Shown in pieces: positions 37,641 through 45,733 of a DNA stretch of 64,000 nt. Position 1 is the stretch's first letter. Each line of letters begins with the position of its first letter. The notes below the pieces were generated by a model. It did not search any database, was not told where the DNA came from, and worked only from the letters and a program-made list of their open reading frames with translations. A program made the position numbers and the translations under genes. The stretch is taken from the NCBI RefSeq assembly GCF_000374545.1, contig NZ_KB894585.1, positions 117,600-181,599 on the forward strand, read 5' to 3'. Source of the DNA: Anaeromusa acidaminophila DSM 3853 (GTDB taxonomy: Bacteria; Bacillota; Negativicutes; Anaeromusales; Anaeromusaceae).

Positions 37641-38441
37641 TTAAATTTCAAGTTGTTCATTATAAAGTCGATTTTTATATGCAGGGCGGACCCTGAATTT
37701 TGTGCCATGGTTATGACCTGTTCTGGCGTCAAAATCGATATATACTTGTCCTTCTTCAACTAAAGAAACAAAATTATCAATATCAAGTCCGGTATAAACT
37801 TCGAAGTGCTCATAGTGATAATATTCAATACCGTTTTCTCTTTTTGTCGTAGCTTTAACATAAAGCGTATTTTTTAATTTTGCGGAAATTTTACTTTCAA
37901 TATCATGAAAGTCCCAAAAAGGTATAGGATTCAGCTCAGAGAGGCCTATTCGATCTGCAACAGAATTTTTCCAATGGTCATGATGAGATGCTATTTTTCC
38001 AGAATCAAATGTTATAAAAATTTTCTCGTTTTCTCTATCGACACCAACGGTGAACCCTCGGTCACTATAACTCGATGCACTTATTGTCTGGCGAAAACTC
38101 ATTTCATAGTCTGGATATGTAGTGCCTGCTTCCTGATGTGGCCAACCATATTTAGGTAGTAATATTTTAGGAACAAATCTTGCATTTCGAGGTTTGGGCT
38201 CACTATGAAATAAAGTTAGTAAAGAACTTGTTTCTGCTCTTTGACTTTTTATTTCCCATTCACCAAAATCAGGTAATTGCAAATTATTTTCTGAAATTTC
38301 TAAGAGGTCCTCTAACGTGTTGCCAACTCCACCTTGATTACCGTAACGTTTATTTTCAATCCATCCCAAATCTTTTATTTCAGAAAGTCGATGAATCAAA
38401 TTATTTAGGTCTCTTGAAACCAAAATAACACATCCTTTCAT
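37641..38441 (-). CDS. MvaI/BcnI-family type II restriction endonuclease
   Basis: A 266-residue nuclease. Catalytic residues are spaced as in MvaI: E44 (TLED), D58 and E63-x-K65 (DFGEWEIK), giving E-x13-D-x4-E-x-K. As I recall MvaI has E36, D50, E55 and K57, the same spacing. Other family traits are KILLPKYGWPH, SDRGFTVGVDRENEKIFITFD and the C-terminal DFDARTGHNHGTKFRVRP. Family members cut CCNGG-type sites (CCWGG for MvaI, CCSGG for BcnI). A TTG at 38423 has AAAGGA nine bases upstream and may be the true start. Confidence 0.88.
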   Translation of the reverse strand: MKGCVILVSRDLNNLIHRLSEIKDLGWIENKRYGNQGGVGNTLEDLLEISENNLQLPDFGEWEIKSQRAETSSLLTLFHSEPKPRNARFVPKILLPKYGWPHQEAGTTYPDYEMSFRQTISASSYSDRGFTVGVDRENEKIFITFDSGKIASHHDHWKNSVADRIGLSELNPIPFWDFHDIESKISAKLKNTLYVKATTKRENGIEYYHYEHFEVYTGLDIDNFVSLVEEGQVYIDFDARTGHNHGTKFRVRPAYKNRLYNEQLEI

Positions 38442-38598
38442 TTTAACATAGAATAAAATGAATTTACATAATTTAGTATATCAGATAAAACACAAAATGT
38501 ACATTTTAAATATCCGATATATAATGGTTAAAAAGCTTAAATGCACACACAAAAGCAACACTAAGAATGAACACAACGACATTATTATGTAAGCGCAC

Positions 38599-38626
38599 TT
38601 GACAAAATAGGTTAAATGTGTAAAAA
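38599..38626 (+). promoter_or_regulatory. Promoter of the HExxH three-gene cassette
   Basis: TTGACA at 38599-38604 and TAAAAA at 38621-38626, 16-base spacer. The rest of 38,442-38,640 is AT-rich spacer where the divergent nuclease promoter must also lie; I see only a weak one (TATACT on the minus strand near 38,478). Confidence 0.55.
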
Positions 38627-38659
38627 TAGGAAACAGATAAACAATAGGAGGTAATTTTA

Positions 38660-39385
38660 TTGGATAACATTAAAATCAACGAAAATCTTATGCGTAGAAT
38701 CGTTCGCGCCATAGATAAAGCGATTGTAGATGATGTTCCCCTGTATCTGCGGGAGCAGCATAAAGAAACCAACAATGCAGCAATACAGCTTCGTGGAGAC
38801 TGCATAAATGACAACCTCAGAAACCTTGTCATTGGCGGGAACATCGAGTTTGTTCCTTTCAAGAGGTATGTGTGGGAAGGCAGAATGATTGTAGATCGGG
38901 CTGATAAGATTACATATACGATAACAACCCAGAAGACGCTTAGGGCAGTGCCAAGGAAACAACGCAATAAGCCGCATTTTCTTCAGACAATCCTATATAA
39001 GGAAAACGGCGGTTACGAAGCGCCGATAAAGCAGATGACACTTATGGATCTTTTCCCGTTTGAGGAAGATGTTCTGGAAGATGATTATTACTCTATTGTC
39101 GGAGACCTGATTGACTCTGCGGAAGGGTATCGCCATTATATCATCGCTTATGAGGCAGAGAACAGCGAACTTCGAGATATTCAGCTGGAGTTCCTGGACA
39201 AGGACTTCAACATTATAGCTGCGGCATCTTTGAATGAGTACATAAAGCCGGATTTTGCAAGGCTTACAGATGTCGAGCCTGTTGCTGAAGCCTATGGCGA
39301 TGAAGTTGATGGTGAAACAAGGAGTCTGCTGACAATCAAGCAGGGACTCCGCCCGAAACTTCGAGAGGTTGAAAAGCAGGCCTGA
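38660..39385 (+). CDS. Conserved protein of unknown function (DUF5986-like), first gene of the HExxH cassette
   Basis: A 241-residue protein, start TTG 38660 after AGGAGGT. I do not recognise a catalytic motif. The N-terminal part (NENLMRRIVRAIDKAIVDD, LRGDCINDNLRNLV) and the phrase IEFVPFKRYVWEGRMIVDRADKITYTITTQKTL recall the DUF5986 family; this is memory-based and unproven. The C-terminal third is acidic. It precedes two HTH/HExxH genes with short gaps (27 and about 100 bases), so it probably belongs to the same unit. Confidence 0.6.
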   Translation: MDNIKINENLMRRIVRAIDKAIVDDVPLYLREQHKETNNAAIQLRGDCINDNLRNLVIGGNIEFVPFKRYVWEGRMIVDRADKITYTITTQKTLRAVPRKQRNKPHFLQTILYKENGGYEAPIKQMTLMDLFPFEEDVLEDDYYSIVGDLIDSAEGYRHYIIAYEAENSELRDIQLEFLDKDFNIIAAASLNEYIKPDFARLTDVEPVAEAYGDEVDGETRSLLTIKQGLRPKLREVEKQA

Positions 39386-39412
39386 CAAATTATAGTCAGG
39401 AGATGAAATATT

Positions 39413-40624
39413 ATGGATAAAAAGATATTCAACGGTAAGCGCCTGAAGAACGCAAGGCTGTTCAGAGGACTTACCCTTACAGAATTAGCGGAAAACACAG
39501 GAATCAGCAAACAATCGCTGTCTCTTTATGAAAATGAGAAGAACACTCCGGAACATGAAAGGGTGCGGGCTTTAGCCACATCCCTTAACTTCCCTTATGA
39601 TTTCTTTTTCCAAAAGGACGCATGGGAAACAGTAACGGATGTCACATATTTCCGTTCACTTGCAAGCGCGACCAAAATGGATCGTACCGCACAGAGCATA
39701 AAGCTTGAATATGTGGCGAAAATCTACGAGGTGCTGCTGAACTATATTGATTTTCCAGCCCTCAATTTGCCTGAGGTATCCTTTGACGGCAGTGATGATG
39801 AGTTTGATGACAAGGGTATTGAGGATACCCAAGAGCAAATTGAATCAATCGCACAACGGGTCAGAGAGCTATGGTGCGTTGGCGACGTTCCAATAAAAAA
39901 TCTACAGTTTTTGCTTGAAAAGAATGGAATCATTGTAACCGGCTTCGATACAAAGGAAGATAAAATCGACGCATTCAGTCAGAGAACCATTGTTGGCAAA
40001 GGGGATAGATATTTTATCGCAGTTGCTCTTGGACAGCGACCGGAAGGCAGAATCCGTTTTGATATGGCGCATGAGCTTGGACACATTTTGCTCCACCCTT
40101 GGAGCGAAAATCTTGAACTTATTACCAAGGAGGAGTTCAAGGCCCGTGAAAAACAGGCAAACATGTTTGCAAGCGCCTTGTTGCTTCCCGAAAGCAGCTT
40201 TGTCAAAGATGTGCAGGCCTATCCCACCGACCTCAAATACTACCAGTTCCTTAAGAAAAAATGGAAAGTTTCCATTCAAGCGATGGCTTACAGAAGTAAC
40301 CAGCTTGGCATTATAACCGATAACCAGTTCCAGTATATGATGCGCCAAATATCCAAAAACGGATGGCGCACTAAAGAACCAGGCGATGTCCCGCATTCTC
40401 TGAACGAAAATATTTTTCAAGGGGCTATGGATCTTCTTGCTGAAGAAAAGATACTCAACCCTGCAAACATTATCCGGACTTTAAAACAGTACGGTATTAC
40501 ACTGTACCGTCAAGATATCGAGGAACTGCTCCATCTGCGAGAGGGAACGCTTTATGTTGAGGAGAGCAAACCGCAAATCATACAGCTTAAACGCCCTGAT
40601 GATACGCATAGAGGCAACGAATAA
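39413..40624 (+). CDS. XRE-family HTH protein fused to ImmA/IrrE metallopeptidase domain
   Basis: A 403-residue protein. Residues 5-60 are an XRE helix-turn-helix (LKNARLFRGLTLTELAENTGISKQSLSLYENEKNTPEHERV). Residues 140-300 hold the zinc peptidase domain with HELGH (H220, E221, H224) and the third ligand probably in the FASALLLPESSF segment. Such proteins cleave or derepress phage and mobile-element repressors, as ImmA cuts ImmR in ICEBs1, and IrrE/PprI cuts DdrO. The C-terminal 90 residues are of unknown fold. Good ribosome site (AGGAG). Confidence 0.88.
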   Translation: MDKKIFNGKRLKNARLFRGLTLTELAENTGISKQSLSLYENEKNTPEHERVRALATSLNFPYDFFFQKDAWETVTDVTYFRSLASATKMDRTAQSIKLEYVAKIYEVLLNYIDFPALNLPEVSFDGSDDEFDDKGIEDTQEQIESIAQRVRELWCVGDVPIKNLQFLLEKNGIIVTGFDTKEDKIDAFSQRTIVGKGDRYFIAVALGQRPEGRIRFDMAHELGHILLHPWSENLELITKEEFKAREKQANMFASALLLPESSFVKDVQAYPTDLKYYQFLKKKWKVSIQAMAYRSNQLGIITDNQFQYMMRQISKNGWRTKEPGDVPHSLNENIFQGAMDLLAEEKILNPANIIRTLKQYGITLYRQDIEELLHLREGTLYVEESKPQIIQLKRPDDTHRGNE

Positions 40625-40725
40625 AATGCAACAAAACCGCCTCCTAAGATAAGTCTCAAGGTGTTTAAAGAATGGCTTGTAGCCACTCTTTCTTATAAAC
40701 GACTTATTTTACAGGAGGCGTGTTT

Positions 40726-42627
40726 ATGGGAATTACTTCATTCAGAGATGTCATCGAAGATGTGTACTACGATGGCATCTTTAATGCTTTATCTGAATAT
40801 GTTGAAAGCAATCCGGGCAGATTGGATGTCAATTCGTACGTGGTGGAAAGACCTGACGAAGCTTCATTGGATGATGTTCAAATAAGGTACATCAATATTA
40901 CCGATTCAGAGGGGAACGGGATACTCTTTGATGTGGTCGTGGCTGCGGAAATTGAAGTCGCGGAAACAGTACGAAGGAATCGTGAAACCGATGGGGTGGA
41001 GCAATGGTTCAGGATTTCCTGCTCTGCGGAACTGGAGGATGGGCTTAAGAACTTCGATATAACAGGAATACATATCTATAATAAATACAGGGATTGTAAA
41101 GAGCTCCATCTGTCTGAATATCTGGTCCCCATCATCAGTAAGGATAAGCTTGATGATGCAGCAGAGAAATTCATGAAAAAATATTACCCTGAAGCTTTAT
41201 CAAAACCTATGGCGGTGCCGGCCCGTGAAATAGCCAAGAAGATGGGTCTCGATATCCAGGCAGTACATATTACAAAGTATTGCTCTATATTCGGACAGAT
41301 GGTTTTCACTGACTGTGAACTACAGCATTACGATAGTAATGCAAATGTGTATAAGCCTTTGCCTGTGAAAAGAGGGACAATTCTAGTAGATCCCAATGTC
41401 TTTTTTATGCGAAGCGTTGGATCAATGAATAATACCATCATACACGAGTGCGTCCACTGGGATCTCCACAAAAAGTTTTTTGAGTTGGAAAAGCTGTATA
41501 ACAAAGACGCCAGATCCATCACTTGCCAGGTGCAGGAAGGAATCAGGCCTGAAAGAAACAGGACGCCATTGGATTGGATGGAGTGGCATGCCAACCATCT
41601 GGCTCCAAGAATACTGATGCCTGCAAAGCAGACATTGCAGAAAATTGAGGAGTTAATAGAAAAGAACAAACGGGTTCTTCAGACTGACAATATCGCTGAC
41701 ATAATGGAATCTGTAGTCTACGAGCTTTCAGGGTTCTTTGAGGTATCGAGAATTTCAGCCAAAATTCGGATGATCGACCTTGGGTATTCGGAAGCCATTG
41801 GAGTTTACACTTATATTGACGACCGGTATGTGGGAAATCATACATTTGAGAAATCGGTTCTGAAGCGCAACCAGACTTTTAGCATCGGCATACAGGATGC
41901 CCTGCATGAATATGCAATGAACCAGGAGTTCAGAAAAATTCTGGATTCCGGAAAATATATATATGTCGATGCCCACTTCTGCATCAATGACTCCAAGTAT
42001 GTGCGGCTTAATGACGAGGGCTATGCTCAACTTACCGATTACGCCAGACAGCACATCGATGAATGCTGCCTGATTTTCGACGTGACTGCAAGGCAGAATG
42101 ACAGGTATGGGGTCCAATACTATAAGGAAGCCGTGCTGTTCAGGGACGCCATATCAGAGAAGATTGTCGAGCTTAAATATAGCGACTCGGAACGAAACAG
42201 GACAACTGAGGAAAGAGCCGAGGAGTTCAGAAAAATCGGTAGCGAGGCAAAACAGATCGCCAGTATTGCAAGGACTCTGCCGCCTGCATTTGCAGATACC
42301 CTCGCGGCTCACATGAAGCGACAGAAATGCACAGTGGAGAAATTGGCAGAGCATTCACAAGTGGGGCCAAAGACAATCCAGAGAATGAGAAATGATCTTA
42401 GCTATTCCACATCTCTTGGGAATGTCGTGGCTATCTGCATCGGCTTGCAGTTGCATCCGATATTCAGCATGGATTTGGTCGATAAGGCAGGATTCACCTT
42501 CAAGCAATATGATGAGGAGCACGTAATCTACCAGCTGTTGTTGAATACAAAATATCAATCTTCCATATATGAATGCAATGAGATATTGAGGGCGAATAAT
42601 TGTAATACAATAGGTAAAGAAGAATAA
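40726..42627 (+). CDS. Large ImmA/IrrE-type metallopeptidase with C-terminal HTH
   Basis: A 633-residue protein. The central region has HECVH (H240, E241, H244) in NNTIIHECVHWDLHKKFFELE, followed by ANHLAPRILMP, the typical ImmA/IrrE third-ligand region. The N-terminal 200 residues form a separate domain. The C-terminus (residues 520-600) carries a helix-turn-helix (ADTLAAHMKRQKCTVEKLAEHSQVGPKTIQRMRND). ATG 40726 is seven bases after AGGAGG. Order of domains is the reverse of the preceding gene (HTH last instead of first). Ends just before a terminator. Likely a regulator or sensor in a defence or element-control cassette. Confidence 0.8.
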   Translation: MGITSFRDVIEDVYYDGIFNALSEYVESNPGRLDVNSYVVERPDEASLDDVQIRYINITDSEGNGILFDVVVAAEIEVAETVRRNRETDGVEQWFRISCSAELEDGLKNFDITGIHIYNKYRDCKELHLSEYLVPIISKDKLDDAAEKFMKKYYPEALSKPMAVPAREIAKKMGLDIQAVHITKYCSIFGQMVFTDCELQHYDSNANVYKPLPVKRGTILVDPNVFFMRSVGSMNNTIIHECVHWDLHKKFFELEKLYNKDARSITCQVQEGIRPERNRTPLDWMEWHANHLAPRILMPAKQTLQKIEELIEKNKRVLQTDNIADIMESVVYELSGFFEVSRISAKIRMIDLGYSEAIGVYTYIDDRYVGNHTFEKSVLKRNQTFSIGIQDALHEYAMNQEFRKILDSGKYIYVDAHFCINDSKYVRLNDEGYAQLTDYARQHIDECCLIFDVTARQNDRYGVQYYKEAVLFRDAISEKIVELKYSDSERNRTTEERAEEFRKIGSEAKQIASIARTLPPAFADTLAAHMKRQKCTVEKLAEHSQVGPKTIQRMRNDLSYSTSLGNVVAICIGLQLHPIFSMDLVDKAGFTFKQYDEEHVIYQLLLNTKYQSSIYECNEILRANNCNTIGKEE

Positions 42628-42649
42628 AAATCAAATAATTTCTAATGAG

Positions 42650-42679
42650 ACCGGACATTTTTTGTCCGGTTATTTTTTT
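42650..42679 (+). terminator. Terminator after the HExxH cassette
   Basis: ACCGGACA / TGTCCGGT, short A/T loop, then TATTTTTTT. Confidence 0.85.
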
Positions 42680-42692
42680 ACTATAATTCCAA

Positions 42693-42743
42693 GGCTCTCT
42701 ATAAACTGCGATATAAATTTGCAGCTTGTAGGGAGTCTTTTTT
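42693..42743 (+). terminator. Second terminator-like structure
   Basis: GGCTCTCT pairs with AGGGAGTC using G-U pairs, with an inner CTGC/GCAG hairpin, then six T. Confidence 0.5.
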
Positions 42744-42801
42744 GCGTTAAAAACGGACATTTCATGTCAGGGGCAAACCTGCGTTAGAGCAGTAGTATTA
42801 A

Positions 42802-42838
42802 GCCATGAGTTGGCCAACTCGTGGCATTTTTCTTTTCC
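42802..42838 (+). terminator. Third terminator upstream of the phage early genes
   Basis: GCCATGAGTTGG / CCAACTCGTGGC stem followed by ATTTTTCTTTT. Three terminators in 190 bases separate the HExxH cassette from the phage genes. A 13-base direct repeat TAGTATTAAGCCA stands at its left edge (42794-42806) and again at 42893-42905, 16 bases before the next ribosome site. Confidence 0.75.
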
Positions 42839-42936
42839 TAAGTTTCGCGAAAAAGTTTTTCTAAATAGGAAAAGAGCCTGCCTATTTAACTTTTAGTATT
42901 AAGCCACAGAGCAAGGGAAAGGAGGTGAAGAAAGCG

Positions 42937-43260
42937 ATGGGACCAAACGAAAGGCGTCAGGAAATAATGGAAACACTCTGCAATAGACGGCAGGAGACTA
43001 TGGCAAATCTGGCGTTTGAGTTCGGAGTCAGTGTCCGGACCATAAGAAACGATATTGCCTGCCTGTCGCTTTCTTACCCTCTGGAAACTATACGTGGACG
43101 CTATGGGGGCGGTGTCCGGGTTATAGATGGGTTCTATATGAATCGCAAATATCTGAAACCTGAACAGAAGGAATTGCTGGAACGGCTCGGCGCGCAGTTG
43201 TCCGGCAATGACCTCGCCATAATGAACAGCATCTTCAAAGACTTTGCTCTGAGCAAATAG
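42937..43260 (+). CDS. DeoR-like HTH protein of the prophage
   Basis: A 107-residue DNA-binding protein: NERRQEIMETLCNRRQETMANLAFEFGVSVRTIRNDIACLS is an HTH_11/DeoR winged helix, followed by the wing GRYGGGVRVIDG. ATG 42937 is nine bases after GGAGGTG. Found as the first gene of early operons in Clostridial prophages; probably an early regulator. Confidence 0.78.
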   Translation: MGPNERRQEIMETLCNRRQETMANLAFEFGVSVRTIRNDIACLSLSYPLETIRGRYGGGVRVIDGFYMNRKYLKPEQKELLERLGAQLSGNDLAIMNSIFKDFALSK

Positions 43261-43301
43261 CACGGGTTACACCCCCGAATTTTGAAAGGATGGTGAATGT
43301 A

Positions 43302-43697
43302 ATGAAAAAGGTTTTTGTATGTTCTCCCTACCGCGGAAATATCGAAAAGAACACTAAGAAGGCTGCGTACGCTGCCAAAATCGCGTGTGGCTGCGGCTAT
43401 ATGCCAGTAGTGCCACATCTCTATTTCCCTCAATTCCTGGACGAAAATGACGAGTTTGAGAGAATGCGTGGAATTGACCTTGGCATAGAACTGATGAAGG
43501 GCTGTGATCTGATATGGTTGATCGGCCCAAGCATTACAAGCGGAATGGAATACGAACTTGAAGCCGCAAAAGAAATCCGCATTCCAGTGAGGATGTACGA
43601 TGACCAGTTGCGTCAGATAAACCCTAAAACCCTGATTCTTGACGAGCGTGTGGATGATCACTTTCGCAGCGTTGTCAAAGGTCTGAAATTTGAATGA
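43302..43697 (+). CDS. DUF4406 protein (nucleoside deoxyribosyltransferase-like fold)
   Basis: A 131-residue protein with KVFVCSPYRGNIEKNTKKA at the start, PHLYFPQFLDE and LIWLIGPSITSGMEYELEAAKE, the pattern of DUF4406, related to nucleoside 2-deoxyribosyltransferases (the Glu in MEYELEAA at the catalytic position). May act in phage nucleotide metabolism. ATG 43302 is preferred over ATG 43290, which overlaps AAAGGA. Confidence 0.75.
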   Translation: MKKVFVCSPYRGNIEKNTKKAAYAAKIACGCGYMPVVPHLYFPQFLDENDEFERMRGIDLGIELMKGCDLIWLIGPSITSGMEYELEAAKEIRIPVRMYDDQLRQINPKTLILDERVDDHFRSVVKGLKFE

Positions 43698-43711
43698 AAG
43701 GATGAGTAGCA

Positions 43712-44005
43712 ATGAGTGAAATTTATTTGACTTTGGCTGATGGGTTCGAGAAACTCGCAGCCGGATACCGTACCTTGGCGGCTAATTCTGCTGAAGGTCA
43801 AATCACAGAACAACCTTCTGTAGCTGAACCCAAACAGGAAAGCAAAATCAGTATCGAGATGGTTCGCGCCGTTCTTGCTGAGAAAAGCAAGGTAGGCAAA
43901 ACCCGCGAGGTCAAGGCTCTGCTGATGAAATACGATGCAGGAAAGCTCTCCGGTGTGAAGCCGGAGGATTATGAGTCTCTTCTCAAAGAAGCCGAGGTGC
44001 TTTAA
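43712..44005 (+). CDS. Small phage protein of unknown function
   Basis: A 97-residue protein between the DUF4406 and DUF2800 genes. The N-terminal helix (LTLADGFEKLAAGYRTLA) and the C-terminal ISIEMVRAVLAEKSKVGKTREVKALLMKY are separated by a Gln/Glu/Pro-rich linker. Similar genes stand before DUF2800 in many Firmicute prophages. It overlaps the next gene by one base. Confidence 0.7.
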   Translation: MSEIYLTLADGFEKLAAGYRTLAANSAEGQITEQPSVAEPKQESKISIEMVRAVLAEKSKVGKTREVKALLMKYDAGKLSGVKPEDYESLLKEAEVL

Positions 44006-45138
44006 TGAGCGGACATGCAAGATTTTCTCCTTCATCGGCAAATCGCCGTTTGAATTGTCCTCCGTCTTTGGTGCTTGAGGAGCAGTTCGCAGAAGAAGAG
44101 TCCCAATATGCAGCAGAGGGTTCTGCCGGCCATGCGCTGGCAGAGCATCTCATCAGAAAGCACCTTAAACAAAGAAGCAAACGCCCTGTTTCCGATTATT
44201 ACTCGGACGAGCTGCTCGATGCTGTAGATGAATATGTGTCTTATGTTATAGGTGAAATTGAGGAAGCCAAGCGGGTCTGCAACGGCCCGGTATTCACTGT
44301 TGAACAGCGCGTGGATGCTTCGGACTATGTGGATGAATGCTTCGGTACGGCGGATATGGTCATTGTCACTGATAAGGTGGCGCATATCATTGATCTCAAA
44401 CTGGGCAAAGGTGTCCTAGTCTTTGCGGAGGAAAATCCGCAGCTGATGATTTACGGACTCGGCATCCTTGGTATGGCAGAAATGCTCTATGATGTGGAAA
44501 CCGTCCGGCTTACCATATTTCAGCCCCGTTTGAATAATTCAAGCACATGGGATATCGCTCCAGAAGTCTTGAAGGCTTGGGGAGAGGATGTGTTAAAGCC
44601 CAGAGGCGCTATGGCACTGATGGGAGCTGGAGATTTCAATGCGGGTAGCTGGTGCCGCTTCTGCAAAGCAAGAAATCAGTGCCGTGCCAGAGCCGAAGAA
44701 TTCCTTGCCTTAGCAAAGATGGAGTTTCGCCAGCCCGCTCTGCTTTCGGATGATGAAATCGCAGAGGTGCTGAAGATAGCTGACGATCTGGCAAAATGGG
44801 CCTCCGATGTTTATGCCTTTGCCCAGGACCAGGCTATCGTCCATGGGAAAGAGTGGAACGGATTCAAACTGGTGGAAGGTCGCAGCAACCGCAAGTATAC
44901 AAGCGAGGACGAGGTGGCAGAGGCCGCAACGACCGCCGGCTACACAGATATCTATAAATGTTCACTGGTGACTATCACAGAGATGGAGCGACTTATGGGC
45001 AAACAGGAATTTACCCGTATTCTCGGACGCCTGGTGTACAAGCCTCAAGGCAAGATCACATTGGTGCCGGTTTCAGATAAAAGAGAAGCAATCAATAAAA
45101 CTACCGCTGCGGCGGAATTTCAGGAGGTTTCATTATGA
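44005..45138 (+). CDS. DUF2800 protein, PD-(D/E)XK exonuclease-like
   Basis: A 377-residue phage protein. FSPSSANRRLNCPPSLVLEE at the start, EGSAGHALAEHL, ADMVIVTDKVAHIIDLKLGKG (the D-x(n)-D-L-K core of the PD-(D/E)XK fold), and cysteines in WCRFCKARNQCRARA (with an upstream Cys, a Cas4/AddB-like iron-sulfur arrangement). Probably a recombination nuclease working with the downstream DUF2815 protein. Confidence 0.85.
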   Translation: MSGHARFSPSSANRRLNCPPSLVLEEQFAEEESQYAAEGSAGHALAEHLIRKHLKQRSKRPVSDYYSDELLDAVDEYVSYVIGEIEEAKRVCNGPVFTVEQRVDASDYVDECFGTADMVIVTDKVAHIIDLKLGKGVLVFAEENPQLMIYGLGILGMAEMLYDVETVRLTIFQPRLNNSSTWDIAPEVLKAWGEDVLKPRGAMALMGAGDFNAGSWCRFCKARNQCRARAEEFLALAKMEFRQPALLSDDEIAEVLKIADDLAKWASDVYAFAQDQAIVHGKEWNGFKLVEGRSNRKYTSEDEVAEAATTAGYTDIYKCSLVTITEMERLMGKQEFTRILGRLVYKPQGKITLVPVSDKREAINKTTAAAEFQEVSL

Positions 45139-45677
45139 AAAAGAATACGTCTGCAACTAAAGTCATCGTACCATGCCGTTTTTCCTATCTTCACTGTTGG
45201 GAGCCAGACTCCGTAAACGGCGGCGATCCAAAGTACAGCGTTTCGGCCATTGTGCCGAAGAGCGACATCAAGACCGTGGAAGCCATCAAGGCCGCCATTG
45301 AACAGGCCAAGAAGGACTCTGCTTCCAAGTGGGGAGGTAAGATTCCAACCAATCTCAAGACTCCGCTCCGCGATGGCGACATTGACCGCCCCGATGACGA
45401 AGCCTACAAGGGCTGCTATTTCATCAATGCCAACAGCCGTCAGGCTCCACAAGTGGTGGATGGCAAAGTACAGCCCATCCTTGATCAGAGTGAAGTGTAC
45501 TCCGGTTGTTACGGTCGTGTCAGCGTAACCTTCTACGGTTATAACTCCAACGGCAATCGAGGCGTTGCGGCGGGTCTTGGTAACATTCAGAAGCTCAAGG
45601 ACGGTGAAGCTCTCGGAGGACGCTCAAGGGCAACCGATGATTTTGGAACTGCGGAAGATGAGGATTTCCTCGGCTAA
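45135..45677 (+). CDS. DUF2815 protein, probable single-strand DNA-binding protein
   Basis: A 180-residue protein overlapping the DUF2800 gene by four bases. RFSYLHCWEPDSVNGGDPKYSVSAIVPKSD and KVQPILDQSEVYSGCYGRVSVTFYGYNSNGNRGVAAGL are typical of DUF2815, distantly like T7 gp2.5-type SSB proteins. The tail is acidic (DDFGTAEDEDFLG), as in SSB C-termini. Confidence 0.85.
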   Translation: MKKNTSATKVIVPCRFSYLHCWEPDSVNGGDPKYSVSAIVPKSDIKTVEAIKAAIEQAKKDSASKWGGKIPTNLKTPLRDGDIDRPDDEAYKGCYFINANSRQAPQVVDGKVQPILDQSEVYSGCYGRVSVTFYGYNSNGNRGVAAGLGNIQKLKDGEALGGRSRATDDFGTAEDEDFLG

Positions 45678-45733
45678 GAACTAATGTGGGGCGGTGGGCA
45701 ACTGCTGCCCTTTACATACAAGGAGAGGATGAA

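Noticed and set aside
40720..42627. GTG 40720 as start of the large HExxH gene
   Set aside because: It overlaps the Shine-Dalgarno AGGAGG at 40713-40718; ATG 40726 has the correct spacing.
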